64,000 nt of DNA from Sistotremastrum niveocremeum HHB9708 (GCA_001630475.1 KV419449.1:1-64000), one strand, 5' to 3'; shown: positions 24,821 through 37,860, numbered from the stretch's first letter. Translations and numbers: made by a program. The notes: generated from the sequence alone by a model not told the origin.

Positions 24821-26339
24821 TCATTCCCCAAAGTTGCACCGAACGAGATCAATTCGCTCGAGGATGCGAACCTGACTCTGGCGTTGCATGTTCAGCATGT
24901 GCAAAACCTCTTTGTCCAAAATGCACTCTTCGAAGTGAAGATGAATCAGCTGAGGGAGTAGAGATACGTCCTCGATGAGATGCTGTAAAAACGGAGTGAC
25001 ATTCATCCTCTCCATCTTGATGAACTCCAAACCCGGTGTGTGTTCGAAGAAAAGGAGGAACTCTTCGGTTCCCTGGACATTATCGAAATCGAATGCGCTT
25101 TGAGCACGCAGGTCCAAGTGGGGTCCCTTCCTTGGAAAGCTGATGAGGTCCGAGAGTTCGGAGACGATCTCGAGTGATCGAAGGACCTCCTGGGTGAACA
25201 AGAGCTGCTGATCCACAACGGAAAATGTGTGCGCCAACCAGGTGGTCGGGGGAAAAGTTGGCACTTCGAATTTACCGGGCTCTGGTATCTCGAATCCAAA
25301 GCGAAGTACAGGAAACGAATTGGCAGATTTGGGCCCAATCTCCACCCACTGCATATTCTCGGTGATGATAATCTTTGCACATCCGGAGCCGCCAAATTTT
25401 TTGGCGTATAACTGGACGAATAGTTCTTCGATTTCATTGAAAGGGTACATATCGGGCACTGTGCTCCTGCTGTTGGGCGTAGTCATGACACCGACGCTGG
25501 GAAGTTGAAGCTTATTCAACTTCGGCATCTTAAGTGATGCCAAGAAAAAGACCACGACTTCCGGTTCGCAGTTGTCAATATTGAGAAACTCGAGCTCAGG
25601 AGTGAGCAGTTTCGGGCTCAAGCCAGGATAATTGCCTGAGTCCAACCCAGAAATCTCCAGATCACGGAGTGCTGGAATATTGGGAAGCATTCGGACCGTC
25701 TCCACTAGAATCTCGAAAGGAACATGCAATAGAGACATGGCGAGAGACAGAGATCTCAAGTTCGAACCCAACATCACGATCGGACCCAGAAGTCGGGGCA
25801 TGCTTCGATAGAGTTCGGCGTTGTCCCCCCCGACGATAGCTCCGAATTGTCTAGGGAAAACGATGGAGAATGTTTCGAGATGAGGGAGGCAAAATCCTGT
25901 GGGCAAGGACTGGAGATCGATCGGGACGGGATTCAGAGTTCGGGGGACATGCATCATCAGACTCTGAGCATTCCGAACGAGATCTGTCGTCATGAAGGGC
26001 GTCATTCCTGGAGGTGGTGGGAAATTTGGTATATAAACGTCTAGAAGACGACTTCGAGCTCGTTGGACGTAGAGTTCTCGGATCCATTGTGGTTTGTCGA
26101 AGTTGATGCGACACCACAGGTAGGGCATACTATGCAGGGCACTTCTCCAAGCTCGGCATCTTCCCAAACATCGCGGTCAGATGATACCAATCGTGTGAGG
26201 ATGCAGCAGCTGCTACTCACACAAGCATAAGCTCGGACCACTTCTTCGACTTGCCGCACATCTCCATGTATAACAAGAAGATAATGACCCATAATTCGAG
26301 CGGAAGCCTAGTGACGGCAGCAGAATGACTGTTGATCAT
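24821..26339 (-). CDS. F-box/LRR-like protein, copy 2
   Basis: The model is complement(join(24821..26159, 26221..26339)), 485 aa. Exon 1 holds the start MINSHSAAVT and an F-box-like RLPLELWVIIFLLYME segment. The intron is phase 2 within the Val codon of LMLV|CRAWRSALH. The long second exon begins with the conserved PYLWCRINFDKPQWIRELY region and continues as leucine-rich-like strands to the C-terminus. It is the closest relative of copy 1 in the window (CRAW, RSRxLDVxIP and TPF-type blocks align), and its frame is intact. Expected role: substrate adaptor of an SCF ubiquitin ligase, in which the F-box binds Skp1. The target is unknown. Confidence 0.78.
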
Positions 26340-26797
26340 ACTCGAAACGTTTTATCTGTATTTGAGAGAGAGGGGGAGGCGAGATTTGAACGTTTGAAAG
26401 GTCGATAAAGGACAAAGCAAGTCGGAGGTAAAGTAAGAACTTGCCGTTCCGAAGCCGACTGATCATGAATAGACGCGCGTTAAACCAAGCCGACTGCCTA
26501 AGCGCCCAGCAACCATCAGCTCGTAGTAATTCTAATACGATTCGATCCGTGAATGTTCCATAAATACAGGCATGACTATGAGTGAAGTAATGGAGTAATG
26601 GAGAGTTATAAACGAAAGTAAGAAGCAAAATGCGAGAGCGAGACGGACAAGATGATAAAGTATGGCGAATGGTAATGAAAATTCAAGAGGTGAGCCCACC
26701 AGAGGAGAAAGAGGGAGGGGATTAGAAGAGAATGGAATGGAAAATGTCCAAGACTCAAAGAGTCTCTCGCATGCACGACGAACCCCGAAAGACGCAT
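26340..26797. other. intergenic
   Basis: This lies between the 5' end of F-box copy 2 and the 3' end of the SGNH hydrolase gene. No gene is seen. The region upstream of 26339 probably holds the F-box promoter. Confidence 0.45.
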
Positions 26798-28834
26798 CTA
26801 TATCGCATCCACAGCAATAATCCTGAACTCCGTCCCTCCATTCGGATCTAACGTCTCCTTCAGCAATTCACATCGTAGTGTGTGATCGCCGGCGGGGACG
26901 TCTTTTGCTACTACCGAGTTTGCACCCGTATTCCTGGAATAATATTGCATCAGTAAAGGTGCTTGGAGTCAGAAGCGGAGAGGGACGAAGCAAGGGGAAC
27001 AGAAACGAACAACCCAAGAAAGAATGCAAAAGAAGGAAGGCAAAGACTCACATATGCTCAACATTCCACCACCCATCCAACCTCCGTCCCCCCTCATGAT
27101 CCTCATCAATCCAACACCAAACACTCCCAAGCCCAAACGAAAAGCTCCTCAGATAAGTCAGCCGCACTCGCCCTATGACCCCCACTTTCACACTGAACGA
27201 GATCCTAGAACCGGGTTTCGTTGCGCGTAAGTAGGGCTTCTCGGCGTTGTTCTTGTATATCCAGTGTTCCCTGTACATCATCATCGTCAACGAAGTGGTA
27301 AACTGGGAGAGGGGAGGGGACGTACCATCCATCGGCTTGGAGAGGGACGAGAGGATGTTTCGCCGATTTGAGGGAAAGACATGTAGGATGTGTAGGCGGC
27401 ACAACGGTATCATGATCATATTTTGAAAACAGTGTTAGCTACACCCGCATCAGCACAACCGCACACATAAAGAACAACTGATAAAACTTACTCGGGGTAT
27501 TTCTTCCAGGACCTCATTCCCCGGTAACGTCCCGTCCTCAGGCGGGACGTATCCCGTTCCGAACGGATCACTAATACCCTTACCCTCCATCCAAATCTTC
27601 CTTCGTTCCTCACAATACACTCGCTCGCTCATTGATATAATGAGATCCGCCATAATCTTGTGTCCCGCCGCTGACATATGTCGAAGGTCGACACTTCCAT
27701 TTGGAAGACGGGAGAACCAGTAGTCGTCCATTGCGCCGGAGTTTGAGCGGAGGATATGAGGGAGGAGGAGATTTCGGACGCTAGATTGTGATCGTCAGTA
27801 TCCGCTGTATGGCGAGGAGGGAAGAGGGCGTACTTGACGACAGGTGTATCGTAGTACATTGCTACTGCAAGTTCCAGATCACCGCCCATCGTTATCTGAG
27901 GGAACACGAGTGCCATGACCTGGTTAAATGATATGACGTCATCAGTCTTACGAAAGGCGAAAAGAAAAGCAAGGCGTACCTGCAAGTTGATGATAGCCGG
28001 TTTATTAGGCAGAACCAGTAGCTCTCTGATAAGATACTCATAGGCCTCCGCGAGCCACTCAAACCTACCGCCGGCAATCAGTATTTTCATCCCAATTTAC
28101 TGCACAAGGCAAAGAACGTACCGTCGATCATTGATAGCCATCTCAACCACAACGATATCCACATCCGGGTCGATATGCTCCAGATAACACGTTTCGAAGT
28201 AATCACTCTCGCTCGCCGGCACCGCCCCATTAACGAGAGTAATCTCCGTGTTGGGGAACGTCTCCTTCCACCAGTCATGGTAGAATTTATGCCAGTTTTG
28301 GAAGTATTCGACACCGTGGCCCATTGATACTGAGCCTCCAATGATTCCAATTTTGATCGGCTGCCCCGAACGTGCTTTTCGAAGGACGCGACGTAAACGG
28401 GCGTTGGCTCCTTCATAGGCTCGTGATCTCGCGAGGTTGGCTTCACTGAAGAACATTGGGCTCGTCAGCTGCTTGAATATTCAAGAGACGTTGAGAACGC
28501 ACCCATATCGTTTACACAGTAAATCCCCAGGCCCACAATAATCACAATAAGCAGGTAACTCCGGCCCTCCTGCTTCTCCACCCTTCACCGGACTCAAATC
28601 CGATATCTCGTTATTGGGTTTCTTCACCTCTCCAGGTACGAAAACCGCATCTCCCAGATTCTTCTCGTTCGACCCCGAGTCCGAGCCCAACCCAAGATAC
28701 TGACGTCCCTTGGCAGGCAGTGAGCTCCATACTTCTTCGAAATCTTCTCGATATGAAAAGTGGATGACGAGCAGTAAGATGGCGGAGAGCAGGATGGCAA
28801 ATATAACGTGTGGCTTCGGTAATCGAATTGCCAT
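26798..28834 (-). CDS. SGNH/GDSL-type hydrolase, type II membrane protein
   Basis: The model is complement(join(26798..26933, 27052..27270, 27326..27438, 27492..27780, 27834..27919, 27980..28064, 28122..28445, 28503..28834)), 527 aa over eight exons. The N-terminus has a short basic segment and one hydrophobic helix at about residues 9-27, then a lumenal or extracellular body. Block I is IGIIGGSVSMGHG with the presumed nucleophile Ser at about 149. Other SGNH hallmarks are NGAVPASESDYF (Gly/Asn block region), EMAINDRR (Asn block), and DLRHMSAAGH (D-x-x-H) in the C-terminal half. Families of this type include fungal cell-surface polysaccharide esterases and capsule-associated proteins. Here the acyl substrate cannot be told. 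A C-terminal beta-rich domain of about 150 residues follows the catalytic part. Confidence 0.82.
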
Positions 28835-29718
28835 TTTATTTCAAAATATCGATGACGAGCGTGTCGAGATGGATGAGCGCTGAGCGGTCGTTAAGGCGCA
28901 CTGAAGCGTGTCGTCGTGCCCACTCCACGCGTCCCAGACAGGACAGAGATGATGGATGTAGAGAGCAAGGTTGAGAGCGTGAGGCAGATAAAGAAATAAG
29001 AAAATGTAAAATGCAAAGAGACGACGACGAGGACCGGCTGGATGCTTGACGAAGATGAAACGAAGATTTGGCGGACCAGGCCGCGGCGCCTTTACTGCGC
29101 CTGAATTGCCCAATAGGGTTCACTTCCGATTTCGGATCCGACACGGCGAACTCCGGGCCACGTGTTTGGCACCGCCACCGACTTTAACGCTGCGGATTCA
29201 AATGCGAAGCTTTTGGGTCGGTCTTCGAGTCGCACGAATCTCAACGTGGAAGTCGAGTCAAGGGGTCGAAGGTGCAAGCGTGATGCAAGTCTGAGCGCGA
29301 ATTTACTTCGTATTTATATTGAGCTACAGTTCAGACCCTGGCAACAGCCTGAGGGAGTCGTGGCAATACCCAGGGAATCGTACTGCTACGAGCTTGCTAA
29401 ATCTATACCCACCAATCGTAACCTCTTTCTTTTCGCCTCATAGAGAGTCCGCACATGAAAATCCTCTAGCCTTCGAAACAGAATTCTGAACTATCTCCGG
29501 TCTCGAAAGTCTGACTCTTCATTCGGACGGCACACCAGGTACGACCAAAGATTGCCGCCGGCAGCGGCCAACGACAAAGACATTTCCCTAACTTTTCAAA
29601 CATCACTCTCATACCACGGACGGCGACACATCCTTCATCCGAGTTAAAGATATCTCAACGGCTTGTGTACCTTACGGTAAGCGGAACCTGACAAGTATGT
29701 TTCCCTAGATACAGTACA
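28835..29718. other. intergenic, upstream of the SGNH gene
   Basis: No gene is seen. It should contain the promoter of the minus-strand SGNH gene and the 3' region of F-box copy 3. Confidence 0.45.
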
Positions 29719-31603
29719 TCAAGATCTATATAATACTCGAACAAAGGGATTCAAAGACGCGAGATCGAAATCTGACGGCTCAACTTTGACATTATCAAGT
29801 ACCAACGAATCCAGCCCAATACCAGCTTCGAGTCGACTACACAGGACTGGCTTTATCCACTCTCCCAGTATATCACAGTCTTGGATTTCGAGCACACGAA
29901 GGAGTGGAAGGTCTATCTGATCTCCTTTCACTGTCAGTCTCTCAAACGTGCATCTATACATTTCACGTCTTATTATAGACGAAATCTTCGGCGGTGAGGG
30001 CCAGCGTACCTGAGGAAATCCGATCGCTTCTCCCAAGCCACGTCCGCCCGGATTATGACCGTGGTCAAATTGGCGCATCCGGTGACAAGTGTTCGGATGC
30101 TATAGACACAATTCTGAAGGTCACAAAGGCACTTATCGCAGTCCATACGTTCCCCATCTGAGAGCCCGTTAGTACTTATCTCATGGACCTATATCACATT
30201 GAACCATACCAGCGGATGTCGTATATTCCGTTCCGGAAGGACAGCTTAATACAATTTTCGCTTTAAAGAGATTCGAGCTCTCATTTAATGACGAAATTGT
30301 GAGTAGGAAAAACCCAGGATGGAGTCGGAGATGCAGTAGAGAAGACAACCGGACGATTCGGTCGAAATCTGAATGTCTGTTGAAGGGCTCCCAATAATCG
30401 GACTCGGAAAAAATTCGACTTTCAATGACTCCAATCAAGTGTGTTAGAGAGGGGAGATTCATTGAGAGACCAAGATCCCCGAGTGTGGAGTCATCCTGAG
30501 GCTGGAGAATGAGGCGTCTGACCGATCTCAGAGTAGCAGGATGCATTTTTGAATCTTGAGGATTAAGACACTGTCCAATTAATGAGAGCGACTCTAGGGC
30601 GCGTAGAGAAGCCAAGGCTTCCAGCAGGTCAGTGTAGATTTTGCCGCTGTAGGCGACTTCCCGCAGGGATTGTAACTTGTCCCAATCGCGAAGATGGCAC
30701 AGGTATGTAAACGAGAGATGTGTGAGTGGAGGATTCGGGGGTGAGAAAAGTGCCCAGGAAGGAGTATAGTCGTAATAGGGGCTGTCAGCGTCGGGCGGGT
30801 CTGTGAAGATGAGGTGGGTCAACTGTGGGAATAGGACCGCCAACGGGACATCCATGTCAATATCGGCGTCCCCAAAGAAAAGAGGTACGACGTTGAGGCT
30901 CCGAACTCGAGCTTTCGAGTTTGCGACTCCTTGACAGTCCTCGTCAGGTAGACACTTGGGTACAGGCGACGTTTTATTTTTCGGCTTGGGTTTAAAAGCC
31001 TTGTAAAGGTCAAGGAAAGCGCCTCCCACTCTGTGCATATATCTCTCCTGCTCATGTCTTGTCATCCGGAGGTTGAACTGAGACCAGAGTGAAGGCGAGT
31101 TGAAGACGACCTCCCGCCAACTTGAGCATCTGCAAGAATGAAGAGTATTCAACAAGCAGAACTTAAGTCACTCGAGTGTCATATCCAGAACAGTCACTTA
31201 CACACTCATCAATATTGTCCTCTCTTTGTTGAAGTCCTTCAACTCGTACCAATTATCCGGTTCCATATAAAGTTCGAGAAAACGAAGAAAGATATCGACA
31301 GGAAGACAATTGATAGGGACAAGTTGATTCCATTTTCTATTCAATCGTGCCCTTAAGAGAGTGAGTCGGCTCTGTACGTCCGATTGGATCCCGTCATAAT
31401 AGTTCTGTGCATCCGCGAGTACATCGTTCAACTTGCGATCCTCCGAAGCCATCTCGACGCTAAGAAGCACCAACGACAAGCATCAAACAAGGAGAACATC
31501 ACAAGTAGTACAGAGCTAAATACCTTCGTGCTTCCATTTTAGAGAGCAGAGCATCGATGAGTTGGCCCTCTGATAACGCTTTGACAACGTGGTCGGAATC
31601 CAT
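29719..31603 (-). CDS. F-box protein with N-terminal coiled coil, copy 3
   Basis: The model is complement(join(29719..29953, 30010..30157, 30210..31129, 31202..31459, 31524..31603)), 546 aa. A predicted helical/coiled-coil segment (about residues 1-75) precedes the F-box-like INCLPVDIFLRFLEL. The next intron is phase 2 in the Val codon of LMSV|CSSWREVV, the same place as in the other F-box genes. The body is leucine-rich-like, for example QLTHLIFTDPP and LSLIGQCLN. This copy differs from the other five by its coiled-coil exon and by two extra 3' introns. Likely role: SCF ubiquitin ligase adaptor. The 80-nt first exon is inferred from an ATG at 31603 that splices in frame; a shorter start at 31452 is also possible. 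Confidence 0.75.
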
Positions 31604-32704
31604 GATGCAACGGATAACTCCGAGTGAGGCGAGGTTGAACGTAATTCGAAATCTTCTTCGGGTTTCTCGGCCAAGCAGAGTCTAAGCAGCTTTGATCGCC
31701 CGTACATGTAGAACACTTCAGGAGAATCGTAGACTTATTGAATTCACGAGCAAAGGGTTCATCTTGGACAGACCGCGAAAAAATCAATCCGTCAACAAAC
31801 TCTCTGAAGCTCAGATCAGTTGCAGCAACCCAAGAATCGATCGATTGGACCTCCGTTAACTCCGTGTTTCCGCCCTTCCTCTACTCGGAATTCCTCTTGA
31901 TGCACCCACGACTCAACTTGGATAAAGCGCATCATTTCGAAACAGACGAGTGTCCAAAACTCTACCATTGTCTTAGCTTATCTCTAGTTCCTATGCATCC
32001 ACCATTCGATATCTCATTCGAGCAATGCCAGAGTTCTTTCAAGTTGCGTCAACGCGTTGTTATCAATGGCATCCATTCAGGGTATTTCTCTTATCACGAC
32101 TAAAACAGTCGACAATTGCACAGCATCGTGGGTTTTGAGACTTTCTACGGCTTTTAGGGTCACAAGCTGTGCTCAATGCCCCGTATTGGGAGGGACCACC
32201 AGAAGATGATCTCACGGTGATGCGGTACGAACCTATCATGATGTCGCGTTATCGTATTCTTTTAAGGCAATTTTTAGCAGCTGTCCCCAGAAACATCATT
32301 TATGGTCATTTTATTGTTCTGTGTGCATTGAACTTGCACGCTCAGACGAATAACCAACCTTCGATTGCCCTCATTAACTCATATCCGGGGATCTGCAAGA
32401 GCAAGGGGTATGTTTCGAAAACTCACGGCGACTCTTTTTTGATCCGCTCTCTCAGCGCTTCCCCTTAATCTTCTCACCTTCGTGAGTCTACCCAACTAAG
32501 ATGCTGATTATCGATCTACCTAGAGAACAAATGAAATGGCCATCACCCGAGGAAGTTCATGCATCGCTCCGGATCGAGTATCCGTCGTATAATTTTAGCC
32601 ACGGAGACACTGGATATAGCTTGAAGGTCTGAGTCGTGTTGAAGTCGTGCCTCCACTGCCGAACCCTCTCGTCATCTGCTTGCTTGCCCCTAGGCCAAGA
32701 AACC
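31604..32704. other. divergent intergenic region between F-box copy 3 and LtrA-like gene B
   Basis: Plus-strand open frames at 31738-32103 and 32169-32468 have no recognised domain. This is a shared promoter region for two divergently transcribed genes. Confidence 0.45.
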
Positions 32705-35667
32705 ATGACACCTCAGTATGTCCAACTCTTACCTTCTTGCGGCCCATACTGATACGATCTTCAGCCCGAATCTTCAGACAGCCCGAGAAGATAATCGATA
32801 TCCATTCAGTAAAGAACCATTCGATAAAATCGCTGCCGCGGCACTAGAGAATGACGATAATCAGCCGACTTCCCCTCATCTCTCTCGGACTCCTCGAAGT
32901 GTTCCGATAAATCGACCATGGCAATATTATAGTCAAGCATTCTCAGAGCGTTTCCCACAATTCTTGAAGAGAGCACGAACAAATCATTCGGATGCATTGA
33001 CTGCACCTTCGGAAATTCCAGGGCTGGATCTTGTGAGGAGTTTTATCCACTTGAAACTGGTGATTCATTCCTCATTTGATTAACGATAAGATGCTAGCTA
33101 TATCTATGACTACAGCGTTTGCCAGTTTGACGTACGTCCCTACTTTGAGTCTTTATCTAATAAATGCACTGAATCCGAATGTGACAGCGATAATACCGAT
33201 GTATTAACCGGCGACGTAGGTCTCCTTTTCCGGACGATTTGCTACTCTAATAGCTGTCTTTTCAAGGCTGCCATCTCGTACATTTTCTTCTTCTTTCTGG
33301 TATGGTGGATCTGGGCCAGCCAAGTCCTATACAATGCTCGCTTCCGACATCGTGATATACTGCATTGCATCTACGCATTCCTGACATTCGTGGTGTACGG
33401 GGCTCTTGCATCGTTCACCGGTGACTTCGACTTAACCGACGGTTTAGTCGCTTCGAACCCAGCCGATGCCCAAGCTACCCAAATCGAGGAGACTCTCGGA
33501 TTGTTGGACGATGGCACAAATCAAGCTGAGATGGCACGATCGAACCGTTTGCCCAGTCTTAACTCCAGAGGAATATCATTAGTCATGGGATTCAGCCGGA
33601 TACTCCTCCTTTCTCAATATTTTTTATGTGAGTCTTTCGGCTTCTATTCTTCCGGTATAATATTTCCCAACTAAGTACACCCCGTACGTATCATTGTAGT
33701 GTTGTGCCGTGCTCCTCCATCTCGACGCCCTCCCCTATGGTGGCATTGCGCTGGGCTCGTAGCTTCAACGGCCTTATTTTTCCTGACATATGGTGTCCTA
33801 ATGCACAGCAACTCCGAAAGCGCCAATGTTGCCAAAATCGTCTTTTGGTTTATGGCGCTCTGGGTAGAGGGAGCTACTCATTATATGGCCGTTGAACATT
33901 ACGATCACGAATCGATACCATATCGTTCTGCGCCACTGTCGAAGCGAATGTCAGAACTATTCATCATCATCCTTGGAGCAGGTATCGTGGGCAACTTCTC
34001 TTATCTGGATCTCCCCTGACTCTCTTGTTATCATAGGATTGGATCAGATCACGAAGTCCTTCCATTCTGAAGTCGGCACACTCGGCTTCGGTGCACATAC
34101 CATCGGCATCATGATGTTTTCCGGAATAATCGTCGTTTGCGAATTCGCGCTTTGGTTCATCAACAAACCAAAGTCAGTGAACCCAGAAGAATTAGAAAGA
34201 GACAGGGAAGATCAAGAGAAACAAAACACTGCCGAGAAAGATGACTATGTCACATCGCTATCGGAAGTCGGCAGTCCACCTGGAAGTCCTACCATCCCAA
34301 CAAGTCCAATTTCACTCGCAAGACAACCCTCCTCGTTCAATTTCTCCGATGCGGGCATGTCCGATATCACAAAGTCCGGCCAGAGGAAGAGCCAGAAGGC
34401 TAAGAAAGCCGACCGGAGGTTGACGATAGAAGATGCGGAACCTTCAGATCGACAGCTGTTAACATGGTTCTTCTTCAATTTCGTATTTCTGTCCTGTATA
34501 ATTCTGACGTTGCAAGGTGATCGATCGTTCATTAAGTGTGTTGATAAGCGGTGGCTGATGACTTCTTTTTTTTTGATCAGCGGTCGCACGTCTTGTCGCA
34601 TTTGATGTTCGTAACATTGAAACATCTTTTGTTGAAAACTGAAGTATCCGTTAGAATATGCAAGTCGCCCTCTCAAAGCTACTCACTTTGATGGAAGGAA
34701 TATTCAATACAAAACCTCCGTTCAACGCCACTCAGTTCCCTGATGCAGAAAAGGGGTTTACTGATCTCGGAATCTCATTCACTGATTACATTCGCGCCCT
34801 CAATCTATACACTCCGGAAGCAGAAACTCAAAATAATCTGACAGCCTCGAAAGGTCTGGAAGCAACAGTTGCAGTACCCGTAATCGTCTTATACCAGGTT
34901 AGTCAATTTTGAGAGCGTGTCAACAAAATCATCGACCTGCTACCTACTCAGACGTTTGATGCTGTTCCTGACGATGGATCCCTTCTTTCCGCTGACGTCG
35001 ACGAATTGCTCAATGGCCTTATTGGAAATGCAACCCTCGCGGCGCAGATTTTGGCCGACGTGGAGGCCTCCCGCATTAATTCGGCTTTCTGGTTCTTTGG
35101 TGTTGCTGTGAGTATGGTTGTGCTCTGTAGACCTTGGATATTTATCTATAACTAGGGTGGAACTTTGATGGCGCTTGCTGCCATGAATGCGATTCGCTTC
35201 AAACATTACGGTAAGCACCAAATTGGACTGCTGAGCCCTCACTATTGGAGCCGATGATCTCAACATGTTTCAGATTGTTATATTTGGATCAGTCTTGGTG
35301 CGAGATTCATATGTGGGTTTGGGTATGCCATGCTGTCGTTCCTCGACCTTGGGAAAGGATTCTTCGTCAATCAATTCTTCGTACCTCTTCCAGGTATAGC
35401 ACCCGTGTGGAATTTTGCTCGAACGAATTGGCTGTACGCTGTATTCGATTTCCCAGAGTCAGCGTGATCCTAACGGGGAAAAATTTAGACTCGGATCATT
35501 CGCTTTCTTGATCCTGGGTTTGACGGCCTTCGAAGCGGTATGTTGTCACTTTCATCTCCAGTAAGATCATGCCTTGAGATCTAATACATGTGATCTTCCA
35601 GTTCTTACAATACTGGGCAACGAGTCGTTATCCCAAATCCGAGGAAGCAATGGAAAAATCGGCATAG
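32705..35667 (+). CDS. LtrA-like (low temperature requirement A) membrane protein, copy B
   Basis: The model is join(32705..32715, 32765..33032, 33091..33131, 33188..33215, 33267..33627, 33700..33981, 34037..34516, 34581..34606, 34655..34897, 34952..35107, 35156..35210, 35274..35433, 35489..35537, 35602..35667), 741 aa, in one frame over 14 exons. Exon 1 is only 11 nt (MTP plus two bases). Family blocks seen: WWIWASQVLYNARFRHRD, FTGDFDLTDGL, a SAPLSKRMSELFIIILGAG segment, FGAHTIGIMMFSG and a final GSFAFLILGLTAFEA helix. Many hydrophobic stretches indicate a polytopic membrane protein. A charged cytosol-like loop (about residues 385-470) follows FINKPKS. LtrA was named from a Listeria cold-growth locus; its activity is unknown. 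It is adjacent and parallel to copy C. Confidence 0.85.
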
Positions 35668-36210
35668 TCTTCTACTTATGATTTTCTTATTCATATCCTG
35701 TCTCGAACCCTCTCTAATGCGAATGTTAGCTCATTTAAACACATACGAAAATTGTCGAGGAAGGGTATATTATTGGTGTGTGATAAGGTCCAGCCGTCCA
35801 GCTGCAGCTTGCGACAATTGGCTTGCGACGGGAATCCGCGTCATTCCTCCGAAAAAATGTCCTGCCAACATTTCCTCTCCCTATAGGCGATGAAATGATT
35901 TTTATAAGTTACTCTTGTAGTGTTTTCGAATCAGATGCGTCACAGTTGTTTGGGCTCGTTGACGTCGGCGACAGGCCGCCCAGAGAAGAGAGGGCGGAGT
36001 TTGAAACGGGTTGCCCTTATCGATCCAGGCCTCATATCCAAGCTCATATCCAACGTTCTTTGGCTGCGTCGCGAGCAAGAAAATCAAGATACTAACGCTT
36101 GACATGCTGGGGTGAGCTCGATTTCTCTACTTTGTTGTCGCCCAGTACTGATTGAGCAGTATGGCAGCTGAAACCGATCCAAGGGGTGCCATCCAGGGCC
36201 ACCCCCTATC
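35668..36210. other. intergenic, between LtrA-like B and the MITE-like element
   Basis: This holds the 3' region of copy B. No gene is seen. Confidence 0.45.
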
Positions 36211-36245
36211 AGGACCTCTGTCAATCCTGATTGAGGCTGGGTCCT
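36211..36245 (+). repeat. left terminal inverted repeat
   Basis: 35 bp; pairs with 36583..36617 in inverted orientation with one mismatch (C against T at position 12). Confidence 0.9.
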
Positions 36246-36582
36246 ATGTCGTACAGCCAACACCCCGAATCACAGAATATGTTGGAGGCTAAGTCGTACA
36301 ATTGGAGTCAAATGGCATGAGATGTCGGGTTCAATGTCGGACATGAACAACCGTCGGTTCGGAGGCCGCAGCCGTATGTCGGACATGAGCCACCCGGCTC
36401 CTGTGGCAGACAATATATCTGAGGGTACCAAAAATTTATTATTAAATAAAACAATTAAAATAATAGACCGTCGGGAGCGAGGCTACAGGCGTATGTCGGA
36501 CATCGAGCCCAAAAATTTGTAGGCTGGGTGCAATGTCGGACACCCGAGCGCGGACCGGCTGTCGGACATGCCCTCCGCCGGC

Positions 36583-36617
36583 AGGACCCAGCCTCAATCA
36601 GGATTAACAGAGGTCCT
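36583..36617 (-). repeat. right terminal inverted repeat
   Basis: 35 bp; inverted partner of 36211..36245. Weaker similarity continues inward (ATGTC..ACAGCC on both sides). Confidence 0.9.
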
Positions 36618-37009
36618 CCCCTACTAGGGAATCTTCGGCTGCGCCGAAATTGACCTTGCCTGCTTGGAAAGGTGAGGTATTGAGAAAATTGTAGCTGCAA
36701 GCCACAGATTTATATGCAAAAGTTGGAATCGAGTACAATCTCAAATTGATGTTGGTCTGTAAATGACATTTCATATAATTACTGAAGATCTGTTGAAGCT
36801 CTCGCGGAGCTGTCTTATCCGGGCAATTCGACTCGAACGCCTTGAAGTTGCGGCATGATGCTTCCAAGAATACCTTAAGCGTCGAGAAATTGTAACGGAA
36901 AAAGGGCCGCAAGTCCTCATGAAAATTTTGTCTGAATACTACTTTTGCAACTCATAGCTTCAGGCTCCTTTGATGATCATTGAGGAGGGCAGCGCGTTCC
37001 ATTTTGACA

Positions 37010-37860
37010 TTAAATGAGACAAAGGACGGCATAAGGGCTGATGCTTCGCGTGCCAGTTGACGAAGAATGACTTGCAGATGCATCCGATGCAGACGCTAAC
37101 GCGGCGGAATGGGCGGACGATGGTGTTGGTGTAGTGGATGAAGAACGTCCAGGCAGACCCGAGTATTCAGCGAGAGAGAGGCGACTAGAGCGAGATGATA
37201 TTTGCCATTCGGGAGAGCGGTGTTCGTGTGAGGGTTGTAAGTTGAAGTTAGCGGTGGTAGGATGGACGGTGCTATGTTCATTGAATGTCAAAAGGTTGGC
37301 GGGTCGTGTGGCAAAGGGAGATACATTGATTGGTTGTTTCAGTCCGGTGGACATGTGGCTGGAGGAGAAATCGGCGGAGTCGGGTTTGTTCATGTCGGAA
37401 TCCTGGATTGAAGTCAGCCATGTTCCAAATTATTACTAGTAATGAAGTAGGAACCTTGAGCGTAGAGATGTTCCTGGTACCCCTAAAGTTCCGCTCGGAG
37501 AACGTGTATTTCCCTCTATCTAGTCTCTCTCCTGACTCTTTCTCGGTGGACCAGTCACAATCGCTCCCGGTAGCGTTGAGAGCCCTTTGCTTGTCAATCA
37601 GTCGCTTCCTCTCATGCCGATATTCACGATACATTGGAGGACGCACATGGCATCTTTTAAAGAACACCGGATACAGATAGCGAGGCGACACAAAATTGAC
37701 CAGATACAAATTTCCAAGTCGTCAGAAAGACTTTTATTAAAGTAGAAATGACAGCGCCAAATCGCAGCAGCGCTTTCATGACCAGTAAAGAGATAGCATA
37801 CTGTCGTGAAAGCAGAGAAACCACGAGAATGGACTTCAAGCGCGCGTCCACTGGCTGTCC
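37010..37860 (-). pseudogene. unidentified Ser-rich reading frame, possible 3' part of a membrane-protein gene
   Basis: On the minus strand a basic segment (PRYLYPVFFKRCHVRPPMY, then REYRHERKRLIDKQRALN) runs to GTRNISTLK. A candidate intron (about 37440-37390, donor GTTCCT, acceptor ATCCAG) leads into a Ser/Thr/His-rich tail ending at 37010. Just upstream are hydrophobic stretches in other frames (near 37660-37850). The composition looks like the cytosolic tail of a fungal polytopic membrane protein, but I could not join a complete gene or name the family. It may be decayed. Confidence 0.3.

Larger units (their letters stand above)
36211..36617. mobile_element. MITE-like non-autonomous DNA transposon (407 bp)
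   Basis: The element is bounded by 35-bp terminal inverted repeats at 36211..36245 and 36583..36617 that match at 34 of 35 positions (AGGACCTCTG at the outer end). CCCCTA occurs just outside both ends (36203-36208 and 36618-36623), a candidate 6-bp target-site duplication, with two extra bases (TC) on the left. The interior has no transposase-like frame. It carries five copies of TGTCGGACA (from 36335, 36377, 36494, 36534 and 36560) and an A/T-rich core near 36430-36465. Subterminal repeats of this kind are often transposase-binding sites. Superfamily cannot be assigned from ends alone. Confidence 0.8.
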
